A stretch of DNA of 64,000 nt. Origin: Arthrobacter sp. Soil736 (GTDB lineage Bacteria > Actinomycetota > Actinomycetes > Actinomycetales > Micrococcaceae). Shown here piece after piece: positions 41,307-50,238 of this stretch. The notes beneath the pieces are model-generated. The model made no database searches. It was not told the origin of the DNA and saw only the letters and a list, made by a program, of their open reading frames with translations. Positions within the stretch are counted from its first letter, which is position 1; every line of letters begins with the position of its first letter. The DNA is taken from assembly GCF_001428005.1 (NCBI RefSeq), contig NZ_LMSB01000034.1, positions 333,779 to 397,778 on the forward strand, read 5' to 3'. Position numbers and translations under genes: made by a program.

Positions 41307-41809
41307 CGGGCGCTCCCCGCTTCAACCAGCCCGGCAAGCGTCCCGCCGGGAAAGGACTGAGGACTGATGTTGCCGGCAAGCGGTACGCCGGCCAGCGCTG
41401 ATTCTGTGTCGGCTTCGCCGCCGTGATCGGTTTCGCCGCAGTGAATGGGGCAGACCGGAAGTTCGTCCGGCTCCAGGAGTGTCAGCCGAAAGTCGTCTGC
41501 ATCCTCGAGGGCGGAGGCGGCCGCAACCCCGAGTTCGTGGTGCACTTCCACGTGCTCTCCGAGGGCATGATCCTCCGGCAAAGCCACCTGCTGCAGGTAG
41601 GACAGCACTGACTCGTCAAGGTGCGAGGCCTCGCGGAAATCCAGCGTGATCCTGGGGCAGGTAGAGAGCTTCTGCGCGCGCAGCAGCAGGTGAAGAAGTA
41701 CGGGGAAGTTCGCCGGGGTCAGGCACCCGCTGACTTCCAGGGTGACATGCCCGGGATCCAGTTCCACCCATACCAGCACACGCAGTTTGTGATTCAAAGA
41801 ATTCCCCAA
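41303..41809 (-). CDS. STAS-domain-like protein
   Basis: 168 residues. Residues about 13-85 (VELDPGHVTLEVSGCLTPANFPVLLHLLLRA...ITLDFREASHLDESVLSYLQQ) have the anti-sigma-factor-antagonist (STAS) strand-helix order. The usual DSSG loop is replaced by LDESV, so a phosphorylatable Ser may remain. The C-terminal part is acidic and contains CPIHCGETDH, a possible metal site. It is coupled to the 90-residue gene and divergent from a GAF-ANTAR gene 118 bp away. A regulatory role is likely; no kinase or sigma factor is adjacent. Confidence 0.62.
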   Translation of the reverse strand: MGNSLNHKLRVLVWVELDPGHVTLEVSGCLTPANFPVLLHLLLRAQKLSTCPRITLDFREASHLDESVLSYLQQVALPEDHALGEHVEVHHELGVAAASALEDADDFRLTLLEPDELPVCPIHCGETDHGGEADTESALAGVPLAGNISPQSFPGGTLAGLVEAGSAR

Positions 41810-41927
41810 CGAGAGAGTCCGTCAGCCAACTGCATAGCCAGCCTGAATCGTATGTAATTGTCGCGGGGGTCACAAGTCCGGACCCGGCGCGGCTCCTTAT
41901 CGAGCGGGCAGACCTAGACTGGAAAAC

Positions 41928-42683
41928 ATGGACGATACTGCACTGGAGACATCGGACCACGGATTCGCCGCTGCGGCGGGGCAGTTGCAGGATCTGGTGA
42001 TCGACAGCAACGACGTCAGCAGCTTCCTGTCCGAGCTGTGCGAGTTTTCAGCCAAATCCTTCTCCGCCTCCATGGGCAGGGAGGTTGTCTGTGCCGTGAC
42101 GCTGCACCGGCACCGGCGCCTGAACACGGCAGCCTGGAGCAGCCCGGACGCGCGCAGGTTCGACGAAATCCAGCACGGGTTCGGCGAGGGGCCGTGCCTC
42201 CACGCCATGGAAACCCAGACCACGGTGCTGGTGCGGGATACGCGCGCGGATCCGCTATGGCCGGACTACTGCCAGGCGATGGCAGCCCTGGGGCAACTAA
42301 GTGTCCTTGGTGTTCCGCTGGCCCTGGACGAGGGCGCCACGGCCGCGCTCAACATCTTCGCCAGCGTGCCTGATGCGTTCGATCCGGCCACCATAACGTC
42401 GGCGGAGCTTTTTGCTTCCCAGGCGCAGAGGGCCCTGCGCCTTGCGGTCCGCATCGGCGTCCGTCAGCAGCTGGCCGATGACCTCCGCGCGGCAATGGAA
42501 TCGAGGACCACCATCGACCTCGCCGCGGGGATCATCATGGGACAGAACCGATGCTCCCAGAACGAAGCAATGGCCATCCTGACCAGGGCCTCCAGCGGGC
42601 GCAACATGAAGCTCCGGGATGTGGCCGCCGGACTGGTGAGCTCATTAGACGGTGCGCCGGTGGCCACGCACTTCGACTCCTAG
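41928..42683 (+). CDS. GAF-ANTAR transcription antitermination regulator
   Basis: A 251-residue cytosolic protein. The GAF domain (about 30-170) contains FGEGPCLHAMETQTTVLVRDTRADPLWPDY and LGVPLALDEGATAALNIFAS. The C-terminal ANTAR domain (about 185-240) has RTTIDLAAGIIMGQNRCSQNEAMAILTRASSGRNMKLRDVA, with the AxGI-M and SxxxNxKLRDVA motifs that bind paired RNA hairpins and prevent termination. The ligand of the GAF domain and the target RNAs are unknown. It is divergent from the STAS-like gene. Confidence 0.9.
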   Translation: MDDTALETSDHGFAAAAGQLQDLVIDSNDVSSFLSELCEFSAKSFSASMGREVVCAVTLHRHRRLNTAAWSSPDARRFDEIQHGFGEGPCLHAMETQTTVLVRDTRADPLWPDYCQAMAALGQLSVLGVPLALDEGATAALNIFASVPDAFDPATITSAELFASQAQRALRLAVRIGVRQQLADDLRAAMESRTTIDLAAGIIMGQNRCSQNEAMAILTRASSGRNMKLRDVAAGLVSSLDGAPVATHFDS

Positions 42684-42708
42684 CTCCGAACCAGCACGCT
42701 CCGCAGCA

Positions 42709-43062
42709 TCACGTGCCCATGAGCTTGGGCGCAGCCTCCTCAGGCCAGTCAATGCACTGCGTGTAGATCTCGTGCTTGCGCAGGTAGCGTGCGGTGAAGG
42801 GGCAGTGCGGGATGATGCGCTTCCCGGCGGCCACGACGTCGTCCAAGGCGAAGTGCACGAGGACATTGGCGAGGCCCTGCCCCGCAAACTCCTCGGCCGT
42901 TTCGGTATGGATGAAGTCAACGTGTCCCGGTTTGTCCATGAACCGGATATGCACCGCCAGCTTCCCGCCCACGTGCAGCTCGTAGCGGTGGAGCGCATCG
43001 TTCCGGAAGGTGGTGACATCCGGGGTGAATTGGTCCTCGGTGGATACCGTGTTCTCCGTCAT
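42709..43062 (-). CDS. GNAT-type N-acetyltransferase, YidJ/GCN5-related small form
   Basis: 117 residues from ATG 43062. The compact fold of this group (Arabidopsis-NSI-like COG2388) is visible: YELHVGGKLAVHIRFMDKPGHVDFIHTETAEEFAGQGLANVLVHFALDDVVAAGKRIIPHCPFTARYLRKH. QGLA is the CoA loop and CPF-RYL-H the conserved end. The acceptor is unknown. Its ATG overlaps the stop of the upstream membrane acyltransferase by 4 bp. Confidence 0.83.
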   Translation of the reverse strand: MTENTVSTEDQFTPDVTTFRNDALHRYELHVGGKLAVHIRFMDKPGHVDFIHTETAEEFAGQGLANVLVHFALDDVVAAGKRIIPHCPFTARYLRKHEIYTQCIDWPEEAAPKLMGT

Positions 43063-44462
43063 GGTTCGACATTGGCACTTAATGCCCGTGCTGGCAATGG
43101 CTCCGGCGCGAGGGCCGGAACGCGTCCCAGCAACAGGGCAGCGAGCGTAAAGCAGGCCGATCCGCCGCCCAGGAGCCCCAGCGTCAGTCCGTTGAACGCT
43201 GCGTCCGCCACCGGAACAAAGACGACGACGGCGGCCGTCACCACGGCGGCACGGGGCCGGCCGCGTGAGTGGACAGACGCCGTCGGCCGTTCCTCCAACC
43301 GCCCGAACAGGGCAATGGCGGGGAGCAGCAGGAGAACAACGCCCAGCAGCACCAGCGGACGGGACCACCACCATTCGGCAGTTCCGGAGGCGGGCTTGGG
43401 GAAGTCCGTGAGCAGGAGCAGCCCGGCCATCGCGCCCAACAGCGGCAGGTGCCAGAGGTAAACCGTCATCGACCGGCGGCCCGCGAGCGCCACCACGGCC
43501 CGGACCCAGCGAACGGAGCCGATCCTGTCCAGCGCGGGCCCCGAGAGCTGTAGCGTCGCGGCCTGCGAGACGCCCAGCAGGAAGAGGCAGAAATTCGGCG
43601 GGTTCAGGTTTACCAGCATGTTGTCCCGGTACAGGCCCAGCCCGGTAAGGACGCCCAGCAGCAGGTTACTTGCGGCGACCAGACCCACCAGCTGCGAGGC
43701 ACGAAGCCGGGCGAGGTGGCCGTCCGCCATGAAAAAGCCGAGCTGCTGCACGGCACACCACAGGAAGATCATGTTGACGTAGGCGATGAGCGGCATGGCG
43801 CCGCGGAAACAGTCGACCGCCACCACCAGAGCCGCAAGCCCTGCCAGTGTCAGCCAGGGCGCCCGCCGGTGGAGCCGCTCCAGGAGCGGGATATTCAGCT
43901 GGGCTGCGAGGTAGGTGGCCAGGAACCACAGCGGCATGCCGGCCCCGCTGGCCAGGAGCTGCACCACCTGGGGGTCCACGCCCATTAGCAGGGCGCCCCA
44001 CAGGCCCACGAACATCACGGCCAGCAGTGCAGCCGCCGGGCGGATGAGGCGCAGCAGCCGCGACTGGGCGAACCCGTAGCCGCTGCCTCCACGGTCCCGC
44101 AGCCTGCGCCAGGACTGCACGCCGGTAATGCCGCCTGCCACGAAGAACAGCGGCATCACCATGAAAATCCAGATGACGGGCTCGAACCAGTCCTGCTCGG
44201 CGAGGGTGTTTTCGGTGGTCACCGTTCCGTCGGGATGCAGCACCGGGCTGGTCATCATGCAGTGGCTGATCACTACCAGGGCCAGGCAGAAGAACCGGGC
44301 AAGGTCTATGGCCAGGTCGCGGGGCGGTGATGCCATGCCCAAGCCGGAGGAATCCGTGCCCACGCCGGATCTTGCCCGCTGCGCTGCACCATCCATGGCG
44401 CCCCTCCCCGACGCTGAACCGGCGAACCATTTTTCCAGGGTCCGTTGTTTTGTAGGGTCCAT
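43059..44462 (-). CDS. Membrane acyltransferase, family 3 (DUF1624/OafA-like)
   Basis: A 467-residue protein with about 10 membrane spans. The acyltransferase-3 signature is DLAIDLARFFCLALVVISHCM with the conserved His, followed by FVAGGITGVQSWRRLRDRGGSGYGFAQSRLLRLIRP. The N terminus carries about 45 hydrophilic residues. It moves acyl groups onto extracytoplasmic carbohydrates or lipids; the acceptor is not evident. Coupled to the GNAT gene, which might modify the same or an unrelated product. Confidence 0.8.
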   Translation of the reverse strand: MDPTKQRTLEKWFAGSASGRGAMDGAAQRARSGVGTDSSGLGMASPPRDLAIDLARFFCLALVVISHCMMTSPVLHPDGTVTTENTLAEQDWFEPVIWIFMVMPLFFVAGGITGVQSWRRLRDRGGSGYGFAQSRLLRLIRPAAALLAVMFVGLWGALLMGVDPQVVQLLASGAGMPLWFLATYLAAQLNIPLLERLHRRAPWLTLAGLAALVVAVDCFRGAMPLIAYVNMIFLWCAVQQLGFFMADGHLARLRASQLVGLVAASNLLLGVLTGLGLYRDNMLVNLNPPNFCLFLLGVSQAATLQLSGPALDRIGSVRWVRAVVALAGRRSMTVYLWHLPLLGAMAGLLLLTDFPKPASGTAEWWWSRPLVLLGVVLLLLPAIALFGRLEERPTASVHSRGRPRAAVVTAAVVVFVPVADAAFNGLTLGLLGGGSACFTLAALLLGRVPALAPEPLPARALSANVEP

Positions 44463-44522
44463 TGTCCGCCGGGACGGCGGCGAGGGCCAGCAGGCCGGCG
44501 GGCGAATCGCCGGCAGCCGGCG

Positions 44523-46115
44523 TCAGGGCTGGCCGGACTTCTGGCGCAGTTCCGCTTTCCGGATCTTGCCACTGGCGGTCCTGGGCATTTCATTGATGAA
44601 GACGACGGATTTGGGGATCTTGTACCGGGCGAGCTTCCCGTCCAGGTACGCCCTGAGTTGGTCCTCGCTGAGCTGCGCACCTTCGCGCAGGACCAGGACG
44701 GCCCGGGGCACTTCTCCCCACTTCTCGTCAGGCACCCCGATGACAGCGACGCTGCCGACGGCCTCGAGTTCGATGATGGCCTGCTCCACTTCCGCCGGGT
44801 AGATGTTCTCCCCGCCGGAGATGATCATGTCCTTGAGCCGGTCCGACACGAAGACAAAGCCGTCCGGGTCCTTGTAGCCCATGTCGCCGGACCTGAACCA
44901 GCCGCCGTCGGCATACGAGGCCGCGGATTCATCGGGGCGGCCCCAGTACCCGTGGATGACATTCGGGCCCTTGACCTGGATTTCTCCCACGGTTCCGACG
45001 GGCGACGGATCGCCGAGAGGGTCCGCGATCCGGACGTCCGTGAAGAAGTGCGGCAGCCCGGACGAGCCCGCCTTGTCCCGTGATCGTGAGGCGGGGAGCG
45101 TTGTGGCTCCCGGGGCCGTCTCCGTCATGCCGTAGCCGTTGGAAAATCTGAGGCCCCGAGCCTCGTATGCCTCCAGCACCCGCGTGGGAACTGCCGAGCC
45201 GCCGCAAGTCAGCTTGTTCAGCGAACTGATGTCCGCCGTCGCCCAGTCCGGGTGTTCGCAGAGCAGCTGGTAGGTGGTTGGAACGCCGCTGATGGTGGTG
45301 ACGCTGTGCTGCTCAATGAGCTGCAGGGTCCGCGACGCATCGAACTTGGGCTCCAGGACGACGGTCCCGCCCTTGAGGAGGGTCGGGAGCACCCCCATGT
45401 TCAATGAAGCCACGTGGAACATCGGCGAAATCATCAGGGCCACGTCCGTAGAAGCGAAGTCGAAATCCACGATGACGTTGATGCAGTTCCAGGTGATGTT
45501 TCCGTGGGTCAGCAGGGCGCCCTTGGGATGCCCGGTGGTTCCCGAGGTATAGAGGATCATGGCACCGTCGTCCAGGCCTACGGGCTCGTCCGGGGCCACG
45601 TCCGCGCCGGACGCCACAGCGTCTTCGTAGCCTTCCGCCGCCGGCGATTCCGCCGCGGCAGGAGAGGCGCCGCCGCCGCGGGCGTTAGCGCCGGCGTCGT
45701 GATTGCCTCCTGCGCGGAGGTCGTCGACGACGATCCGCCGACGCACCGCGGTCCCCGCACCGCCGCGGACCGCCAGGTCCGAAAGGCTGTCTGCGTGCAC
45801 CAGCAGGACTGCACCGCAGTCCCGGAGCTGGTACTGGATTTCCGGGGGCGCCAGCCGCGTGTTAAGCGGGACGAAGACGGCCCCCGCCAGACCGCAGGCA
45901 AACAGCGTTTCCAGGAAGGACGGATCGTTCTCCCCCAGGTAGGCCACCCGGTCCCCGCGGCCCACGCCGCGGTCCCGGAAGGCGTTGGCGAGCCGGGCGG
46001 AGCGTTCCGCCAACTGCTCGTAGCTGACCTCCCGGCCTCCGGCGATGAGTGCTGCCTTGTTGCCCGACTTCGGGCGGCGCCGTTGCAGCCACGAGCCGAT
46101 GCCAAAATTTTCCAC
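44523..46115 (-). CDS. couL: Acyl-CoA synthetase, probable hydroxycinnamoyl-CoA ligase
   Basis: A 530-residue AMP-forming ligase (GTG start with AGGA upstream). P-loop ILYTSGTTGHPKGALLTHGN, GYGMTETAPG, FRSGDMGYKDPDG and the catalytic C-terminal Lys in TASGKIRKAEL are complete. In the six-gene cluster N-O-M-H-T-L it would activate p-coumarate, ferulate or their dihydro forms. The assignment rests on gene order shared with rhodococcal couHTL/couNOM as I remember it, not on residues. It is the last gene of the transcript. Confidence 0.82.
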   Translation of the reverse strand: MENFGIGSWLQRRRPKSGNKAALIAGGREVSYEQLAERSARLANAFRDRGVGRGDRVAYLGENDPSFLETLFACGLAGAVFVPLNTRLAPPEIQYQLRDCGAVLLVHADSLSDLAVRGGAGTAVRRRIVVDDLRAGGNHDAGANARGGGASPAAAESPAAEGYEDAVASGADVAPDEPVGLDDGAMILYTSGTTGHPKGALLTHGNITWNCINVIVDFDFASTDVALMISPMFHVASLNMGVLPTLLKGGTVVLEPKFDASRTLQLIEQHSVTTISGVPTTYQLLCEHPDWATADISSLNKLTCGGSAVPTRVLEAYEARGLRFSNGYGMTETAPGATTLPASRSRDKAGSSGLPHFFTDVRIADPLGDPSPVGTVGEIQVKGPNVIHGYWGRPDESAASYADGGWFRSGDMGYKDPDGFVFVSDRLKDMIISGGENIYPAEVEQAIIELEAVGSVAVIGVPDEKWGEVPRAVLVLREGAQLSEDQLRAYLDGKLARYKIPKSVVFINEMPRTASGKIRKAELRQKSGQP

Positions 46116-46157
46116 GGCAAATCCTTTCTAATTAGACGGTAGTCTCTGGCGGCCGAA

Positions 46158-47486
46158 TCAGGCCTGGACAGTCTGGAGATCGTTGTTCTTGGGTTCCCGG
46201 GTCAGCAGGATGAAGACGATCGAGACCACCGACATGATGGCCAGGTACCAGACCACGGAACCGGTGTTCTGGCCGGAATCCTTGAAGATCTGCGCCACGA
46301 TGCCGGGCGTAAATCCTGCACCGAGCAGCGTTGCCAGCTGGTAGCCCAGCGAGGCTCCCGTGTAGCGGGAGGTGGTGCCGAACTGCTCGGACACGAAGGC
46401 CGCCAGCGGCCCGAACAGCGTGGAGTGGATCATCAGGCCCACGGCGAACGCCACGAAGATCAGCATGATGTTGTTGGAGGACAGCAGCTGGAACATCGGC
46501 ATGAGGTAGGCGATGAACACCACGAGTCCGCCGACCATCACCGGCCGCCGGCCCAGCTTGTCCGAGAGTCTGCCGCCCAGGACCACAAAGACGATCGAGA
46601 CCAGGGAGGCCGCGGCGTAGGCGTAGAGCACGCCCTGGCGGTCGGCGCCCTTGGAGACGGCGAAGGTCACCGCGAACGTTGCAAGCACAACCTGCAGGGC
46701 GAACCCGGCAGCACCGGCCAGCATGGTGAAGATCAGCGTCTTGGGGCGGCGGAGCACCTGGAGGAGGGGAATTTCCCGCTTCTCCTGCTCCCGCGTCTCC
46801 TGCTCCAGCGCCGCCTTGAAGATGGGGCTCTCGGAGACCTTCAGGCGGACAAACATGCCCACGCCCAGCAGCACGAAGGACAGCAGGAACGGCACGCGCC
46901 AGCCCCAGGCGAGGAACTGGTCGTTCGGCAGTGACGAGAACGCGCCCATGATGAACGTGCCCAGCACGGCGCCCGTCGGGGCACCGGCGTTCACGAACGA
47001 CGCCGCAAAACCGCGCCGACCCGACTCCGAGTGTTCCAGCGCCATCAGGGCGGCACCGCCCCATTCGCCGCCGACGGCGATGCCCTGGAAGACGCGGAGG
47101 ATCACCAGCATCACGGCGCCCCAGGGGCCCGCCACGGAGGCGCCCGGGACCAGGCCGATCAGGGTGGAAGCGACGCCCATGACCAGCATGGACACGATGA
47201 GCATTCCCTTGCGGCCCATCTTGTCACCGAAGTGGCCAAAGATGACGCCGCCGAGCGGGCGTGCCACGTAGCCGGCGGCGAAGGTGCCGTAGGCGGCCAC
47301 CACGCCTACCCAGTCGTCCATTCCGGAGAAGAAGACCTTGGGGAAGACCACAGCGGCGGCGGTGGCGTAGAGGAGGAAGTCGTAGTACTCGATGGTGCTG
47401 CCCAGATAGCTGGAGGCGATGACCGTGTGCGCTTCCTTGCGGCGTTCGGCAGTACCCATGGCTTGGAGCTGAGTGAGTCCGGACAT
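46158..47486 (-). CDS. couT: MHS-type MFS transporter, probable hydroxycinnamate uptake
   Basis: A 442-residue MFS protein with the MHS signatures ASYLGSTIEYYDFLLYATAAA and YVARPLGGVIFGHFGDKMGRKGML, plus FQGIAVGGEWGGAALMALEHSE. Twelve spans with a charged loop after span six (EQETREQEKREIP). In the family this type imports organic and aromatic acids with protons. It lies between the hydratase-like and ligase genes, which suggests uptake of the pathway substrate. Confidence 0.82.
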   Translation of the reverse strand: MSGLTQLQAMGTAERRKEAHTVIASSYLGSTIEYYDFLLYATAAAVVFPKVFFSGMDDWVGVVAAYGTFAAGYVARPLGGVIFGHFGDKMGRKGMLIVSMLVMGVASTLIGLVPGASVAGPWGAVMLVILRVFQGIAVGGEWGGAALMALEHSESGRRGFAASFVNAGAPTGAVLGTFIMGAFSSLPNDQFLAWGWRVPFLLSFVLLGVGMFVRLKVSESPIFKAALEQETREQEKREIPLLQVLRRPKTLIFTMLAGAAGFALQVVLATFAVTFAVSKGADRQGVLYAYAAASLVSIVFVVLGGRLSDKLGRRPVMVGGLVVFIAYLMPMFQLLSSNNIMLIFVAFAVGLMIHSTLFGPLAAFVSEQFGTTSRYTGASLGYQLATLLGAGFTPGIVAQIFKDSGQNTGSVVWYLAIMSVVSIVFILLTREPKNNDLQTVQA

Positions 47487-47557
47487 GGCTGTTCCTTAGG
47501 ACAGAGGGACAAAAAGGGGTTGGTTACCTGTAGAAGCTGTAGACCTTTGGAAACGGA

Positions 47558-48013
47558 CTACTTGTAGAAGCGGGCGAGGAACTCTGCCACGACGGCGGGG
47601 CGCTCCTGCCCTTCGATCTGGATGGTGTTGGACACCTTGATCTGGGCGCCGCCCTTGACCTCGGTGACTTCCGCGATGGTGGCCTGCATGCGGATCCGCG
47701 AGCCCACCTTCACCGGTGACGTGAAGCGGACCTTGTCCAGGCCGTAGTTAACTTTGGTGGTGACGCCGTCGACGTCGAACAGTTCCCCCCAGAACGGGAT
47801 GATGAGCGAGAGCGTGAGGAAGCCGTGCGCGATGGGGGCGCCGAACGGCCCGTCTTTGGCGCGCTCCGGGTCCACGTGGATCCACTGGTCGTCGCCGGTG
47901 GCGTCGGCGAATTTGTTGATCTGTTCCTGGGTGATCTCGCGGTATTCGGTCACGCCGAGGTAGGTTCCGGCGAGCGTGAGCAGTTTGTCGAAGTCGACGA
48001 CGAGATTGGGCAT
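47558..48013 (-). CDS. couH: MaoC-like (R)-specific enoyl-CoA hydratase
   Basis: A 151-residue hot-dog-fold protein with the hydratase motif FADATGDDQWIHVDPERAKDGPFGAPIAHGFLTLSL (catalytic Asp and His, about 47-81). GGAGG precedes the ATG. In the cluster it would hydrate the cinnamoyl-CoA double bond to the 3-hydroxy ester before the SDR oxidises it. The deduced order is ligase, hydratase, dehydrogenase, then cleavage. Confidence 0.82.
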   Translation of the reverse strand: MPNLVVDFDKLLTLAGTYLGVTEYREITQEQINKFADATGDDQWIHVDPERAKDGPFGAPIAHGFLTLSLIIPFWGELFDVDGVTTKVNYGLDKVRFTSPVKVGSRIRMQATIAEVTEVKGGAQIKVSNTIQIEGQERPAVVAEFLARFYK

Positions 48014-48052
48014 CTTTGCCTCCTGGGCTGGGTTTTTGGAGTTGCTGAACTA

Positions 48053-48080
48053 CGACGGCGGTGCGGTGCTGCCGCCGTCG
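48053..48080 (-). terminator. Hairpin between couM and couH
   Basis: Perfect 9-bp CGACGGCGG/CCGCCGTCG with a 10-nt loop in the 116-bp gap. It may separate or attenuate couNOM from couHTL. Confidence 0.45.
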
Positions 48081-48129
48081 GGTCCGGGTGTTCGTTCGGT
48101 TCAGTTAGTGCGCTTCAGTGTGTGCGGCG

Positions 48130-49341
48130 TCAGCGGGTGAAGGCGCTTTCGCCGGTGAGGGCGCGGCCCACGATGAGCGCATTGATTTCGTGGGTGCCTT
48201 CGTAGGAGTAGACGGCCTCGGCGTCGGCGTGGAACCGCGCGACGTCGGATTCGAGCGTGATGCCGTTGCCGCCCACCGCTTCGCGGGCCAGGGCCACGGT
48301 TTCGCGCATCAGCAGCGATGTCTGCATCTTGGCCAGGGCCGAGTCCTGGTCGCGGTAGATGCCTTTGGCTTGCTGTTCGGTCAGCCGGACCACCAGGGAC
48401 AGGGAGGCCGTGACGTTGCCGAGCATCCGGGCCAGTTTTTCCTGGACCAGCTGGAAGGATCCCAGCGGGCGGCCGAACTGCCGGCGTTCCGTCACGTAGC
48501 GGAGGGCGGCTTCGAACGCGCCGGCCTGGATGCCGGTGGCGATCCAGGCGACGTCGGAACGCATGGCACGGAGCATTGCGGCCACGTCCCTGAAGGAGTT
48601 CACGTTGTGCAGCCGCATGGATTCCGGGACGCGGACGCCGTCGAGGGTGATGTGGGCGTTCTGCATCATCCTCAGTGCTGTCTTGCCGTGGATCTTCTCC
48701 AGCGTGACGCCGTCCGCCTGCCGGTCCACAAGGAAGGCCTTGACCTGCCCGTCTGCTACGTCGCGGGCGAACACCGCCAGGACGTCCGCCGTGGCGGCTC
48801 CCCCGATCCAGCGCTTGGCGCCGTCCAGGACCCAGGTGTTGCCTTCCCGGCGGGCTGTCGTGGACAGCCCGCCGGCGATGTCCGAGCCGGAGTCAGGTTC
48901 GGTGAGCGAGAAGACGCCCTTGAGCGAGAAGTCGATGACCTTCGGCATCCAGTCGGCCTGCTGCTCGGCCGAGGCGCCCACGCGGATGGCTGTGCGGAAC
49001 AGCCCGGCCTGCGCGGTGTACCAAGTGGCCAGCGAGGCATCCGTGCGGGCCAGTTCGAAAATCCGGAAGCCCTGGTAGATGCCCCGGGCTGAGCTCCCAT
49101 CCGCACCCGGGCCACTGAGCCCGGCAGGTTCCATGAGGTCCAGGTCAGCCAGCGGCTGGGCGAGCTGCTGCGGAAACTCGCCCCGCTCCCAGTACTCGGC
49201 CAGCAGCGGCCGGGCTTCGCGGTCCAGGAAGCTCCGCAGCCGTCCCAGCACGCGGCGTTCGTCCTCCGTGAGGAGGGACTCGGCGTCGTAGTAGTCGCAG
49301 ACGCCGTAGAGCCTGGTTTGCTCAGCTGTGGCGGCGCCCAT
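48130..49341 (-). CDS. couM: Acyl-CoA dehydrogenase
   Basis: A 403-residue flavoprotein. FSLTEPDSGSDIAGG is the FAD/substrate loop, GAKRWIGGAATADVLAVFARD the mid-domain, and YEGTHEINALIVGRALTG the C-terminal end carrying the catalytic Glu of the glutaryl-CoA dehydrogenase-like group. In this setting it would oxidise dihydro-cinnamoyl-CoA to the unsaturated ester, letting phenylpropanoates enter the same route. One base separates its ATG from the upstream amidohydrolase stop. Confidence 0.85.
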   Translation of the reverse strand: MGAATAEQTRLYGVCDYYDAESLLTEDERRVLGRLRSFLDREARPLLAEYWERGEFPQQLAQPLADLDLMEPAGLSGPGADGSSARGIYQGFRIFELARTDASLATWYTAQAGLFRTAIRVGASAEQQADWMPKVIDFSLKGVFSLTEPDSGSDIAGGLSTTARREGNTWVLDGAKRWIGGAATADVLAVFARDVADGQVKAFLVDRQADGVTLEKIHGKTALRMMQNAHITLDGVRVPESMRLHNVNSFRDVAAMLRAMRSDVAWIATGIQAGAFEAALRYVTERRQFGRPLGSFQLVQEKLARMLGNVTASLSLVVRLTEQQAKGIYRDQDSALAKMQTSLLMRETVALAREAVGGNGITLESDVARFHADAEAVYSYEGTHEINALIVGRALTGESAFTR

Positions 49342-49342
49342 G

Positions 49343-50236
49343 TCAGCCGTCCAGTCCGAGCAGGCGCACGGCGTTGTGCTTGAGGATCTTTGGCCGGACC
49401 TCGTCCTTCAGCGGCAGGTCCGCGAACGCGCCCAGCCATTTCTGCGGCGTGATGAGCGGGAAGTCGGTGCCGAACAGGACCTTGTCCTGCAGCACGGAGT
49501 TGGACATCCTGACCAGTGACTCCGGGAAGTACTTGGGAGACCAGCCGGAGAGGTCGATGAAAACGTTGGCCTTGTGCGTGGCGATGGAGTTGGCCTCGTC
49601 CTGCCACGGCACGGAAGGGTGCGCCATGATGATCTGCAGGCCGGGGAAGTCCGCGGCCACGGCATCGAGCAGCAGCGGGTTGGAGTAGGCCAGCTTGATG
49701 CCGTACCCGCCGGGAAGACCGGCGCCCATGCCGTTCTGTCCGGTGTGGAAGATGGCCGGCAGGCCCAGTCCCTGCAGGGTCTCCCACAGCGGATAGAACT
49801 GTTCGTTCGAGGGGTCGAAGCCCTGCAGGCTGGGATGGAACTTGAAACCGCGGGCGCCCAGGTCGATGGCCTGGCGCTTGGCGCCCTGGATGGCCTCGGC
49901 GCCGGTGCGCGGATCCACGCTGCCGAAGGGGATCAGCACGTCGTTGTTCCTGGCGGCCCCGGCGATCAGGCCTTCAATGCTGTTGGGCTCGTGCTTGAGC
50001 TGGGTGCGTGCATCCACGGTGAACACGACGGCGGCCATGTTCAGTTCGCGGTAGACCTCCGCGATCCGGTCCAGCGACGGCGTGCGGTCCTCGGATTTGA
50101 AGTACTTCGCCGAGGCCTCGGTCAGGGCCGGCGGCAGTGATTCATGGCCGTGGCCGTCCACTTCGAGGTGGACGTGCATGTCGATCGCGTCGAGCTTCGA
50201 GGCGTCGATGCCGGGCTCGTAGCGGGTGGCAGCCAT
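49343..50236 (-). CDS. couO: Amidohydrolase-superfamily hydrolase
   Basis: A 297-residue TIM-barrel metallohydrolase of the ACMSD-like group. Metal ligands are MHVHLEVDGHGH near the N terminus, HPSLQGF and FHTG in the middle, MAHPSVPW, and FGTDFPLI (catalytic Asp). In the cou scheme it cleaves the beta-ketoacyl-CoA to the aromatic acid and acetyl-CoA instead of a thiolase. That step is from remembered work on rhodococci, not read here. It is separated from the SDR by 2 bp. Confidence 0.82.
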   Translation of the reverse strand: MAATRYEPGIDASKLDAIDMHVHLEVDGHGHESLPPALTEASAKYFKSEDRTPSLDRIAEVYRELNMAAVVFTVDARTQLKHEPNSIEGLIAGAARNNDVLIPFGSVDPRTGAEAIQGAKRQAIDLGARGFKFHPSLQGFDPSNEQFYPLWETLQGLGLPAIFHTGQNGMGAGLPGGYGIKLAYSNPLLLDAVAADFPGLQIIMAHPSVPWQDEANSIATHKANVFIDLSGWSPKYFPESLVRMSNSVLQDKVLFGTDFPLITPQKWLGAFADLPLKDEVRPKILKHNAVRLLGLDG

Positions 50237-50238
50237 GG

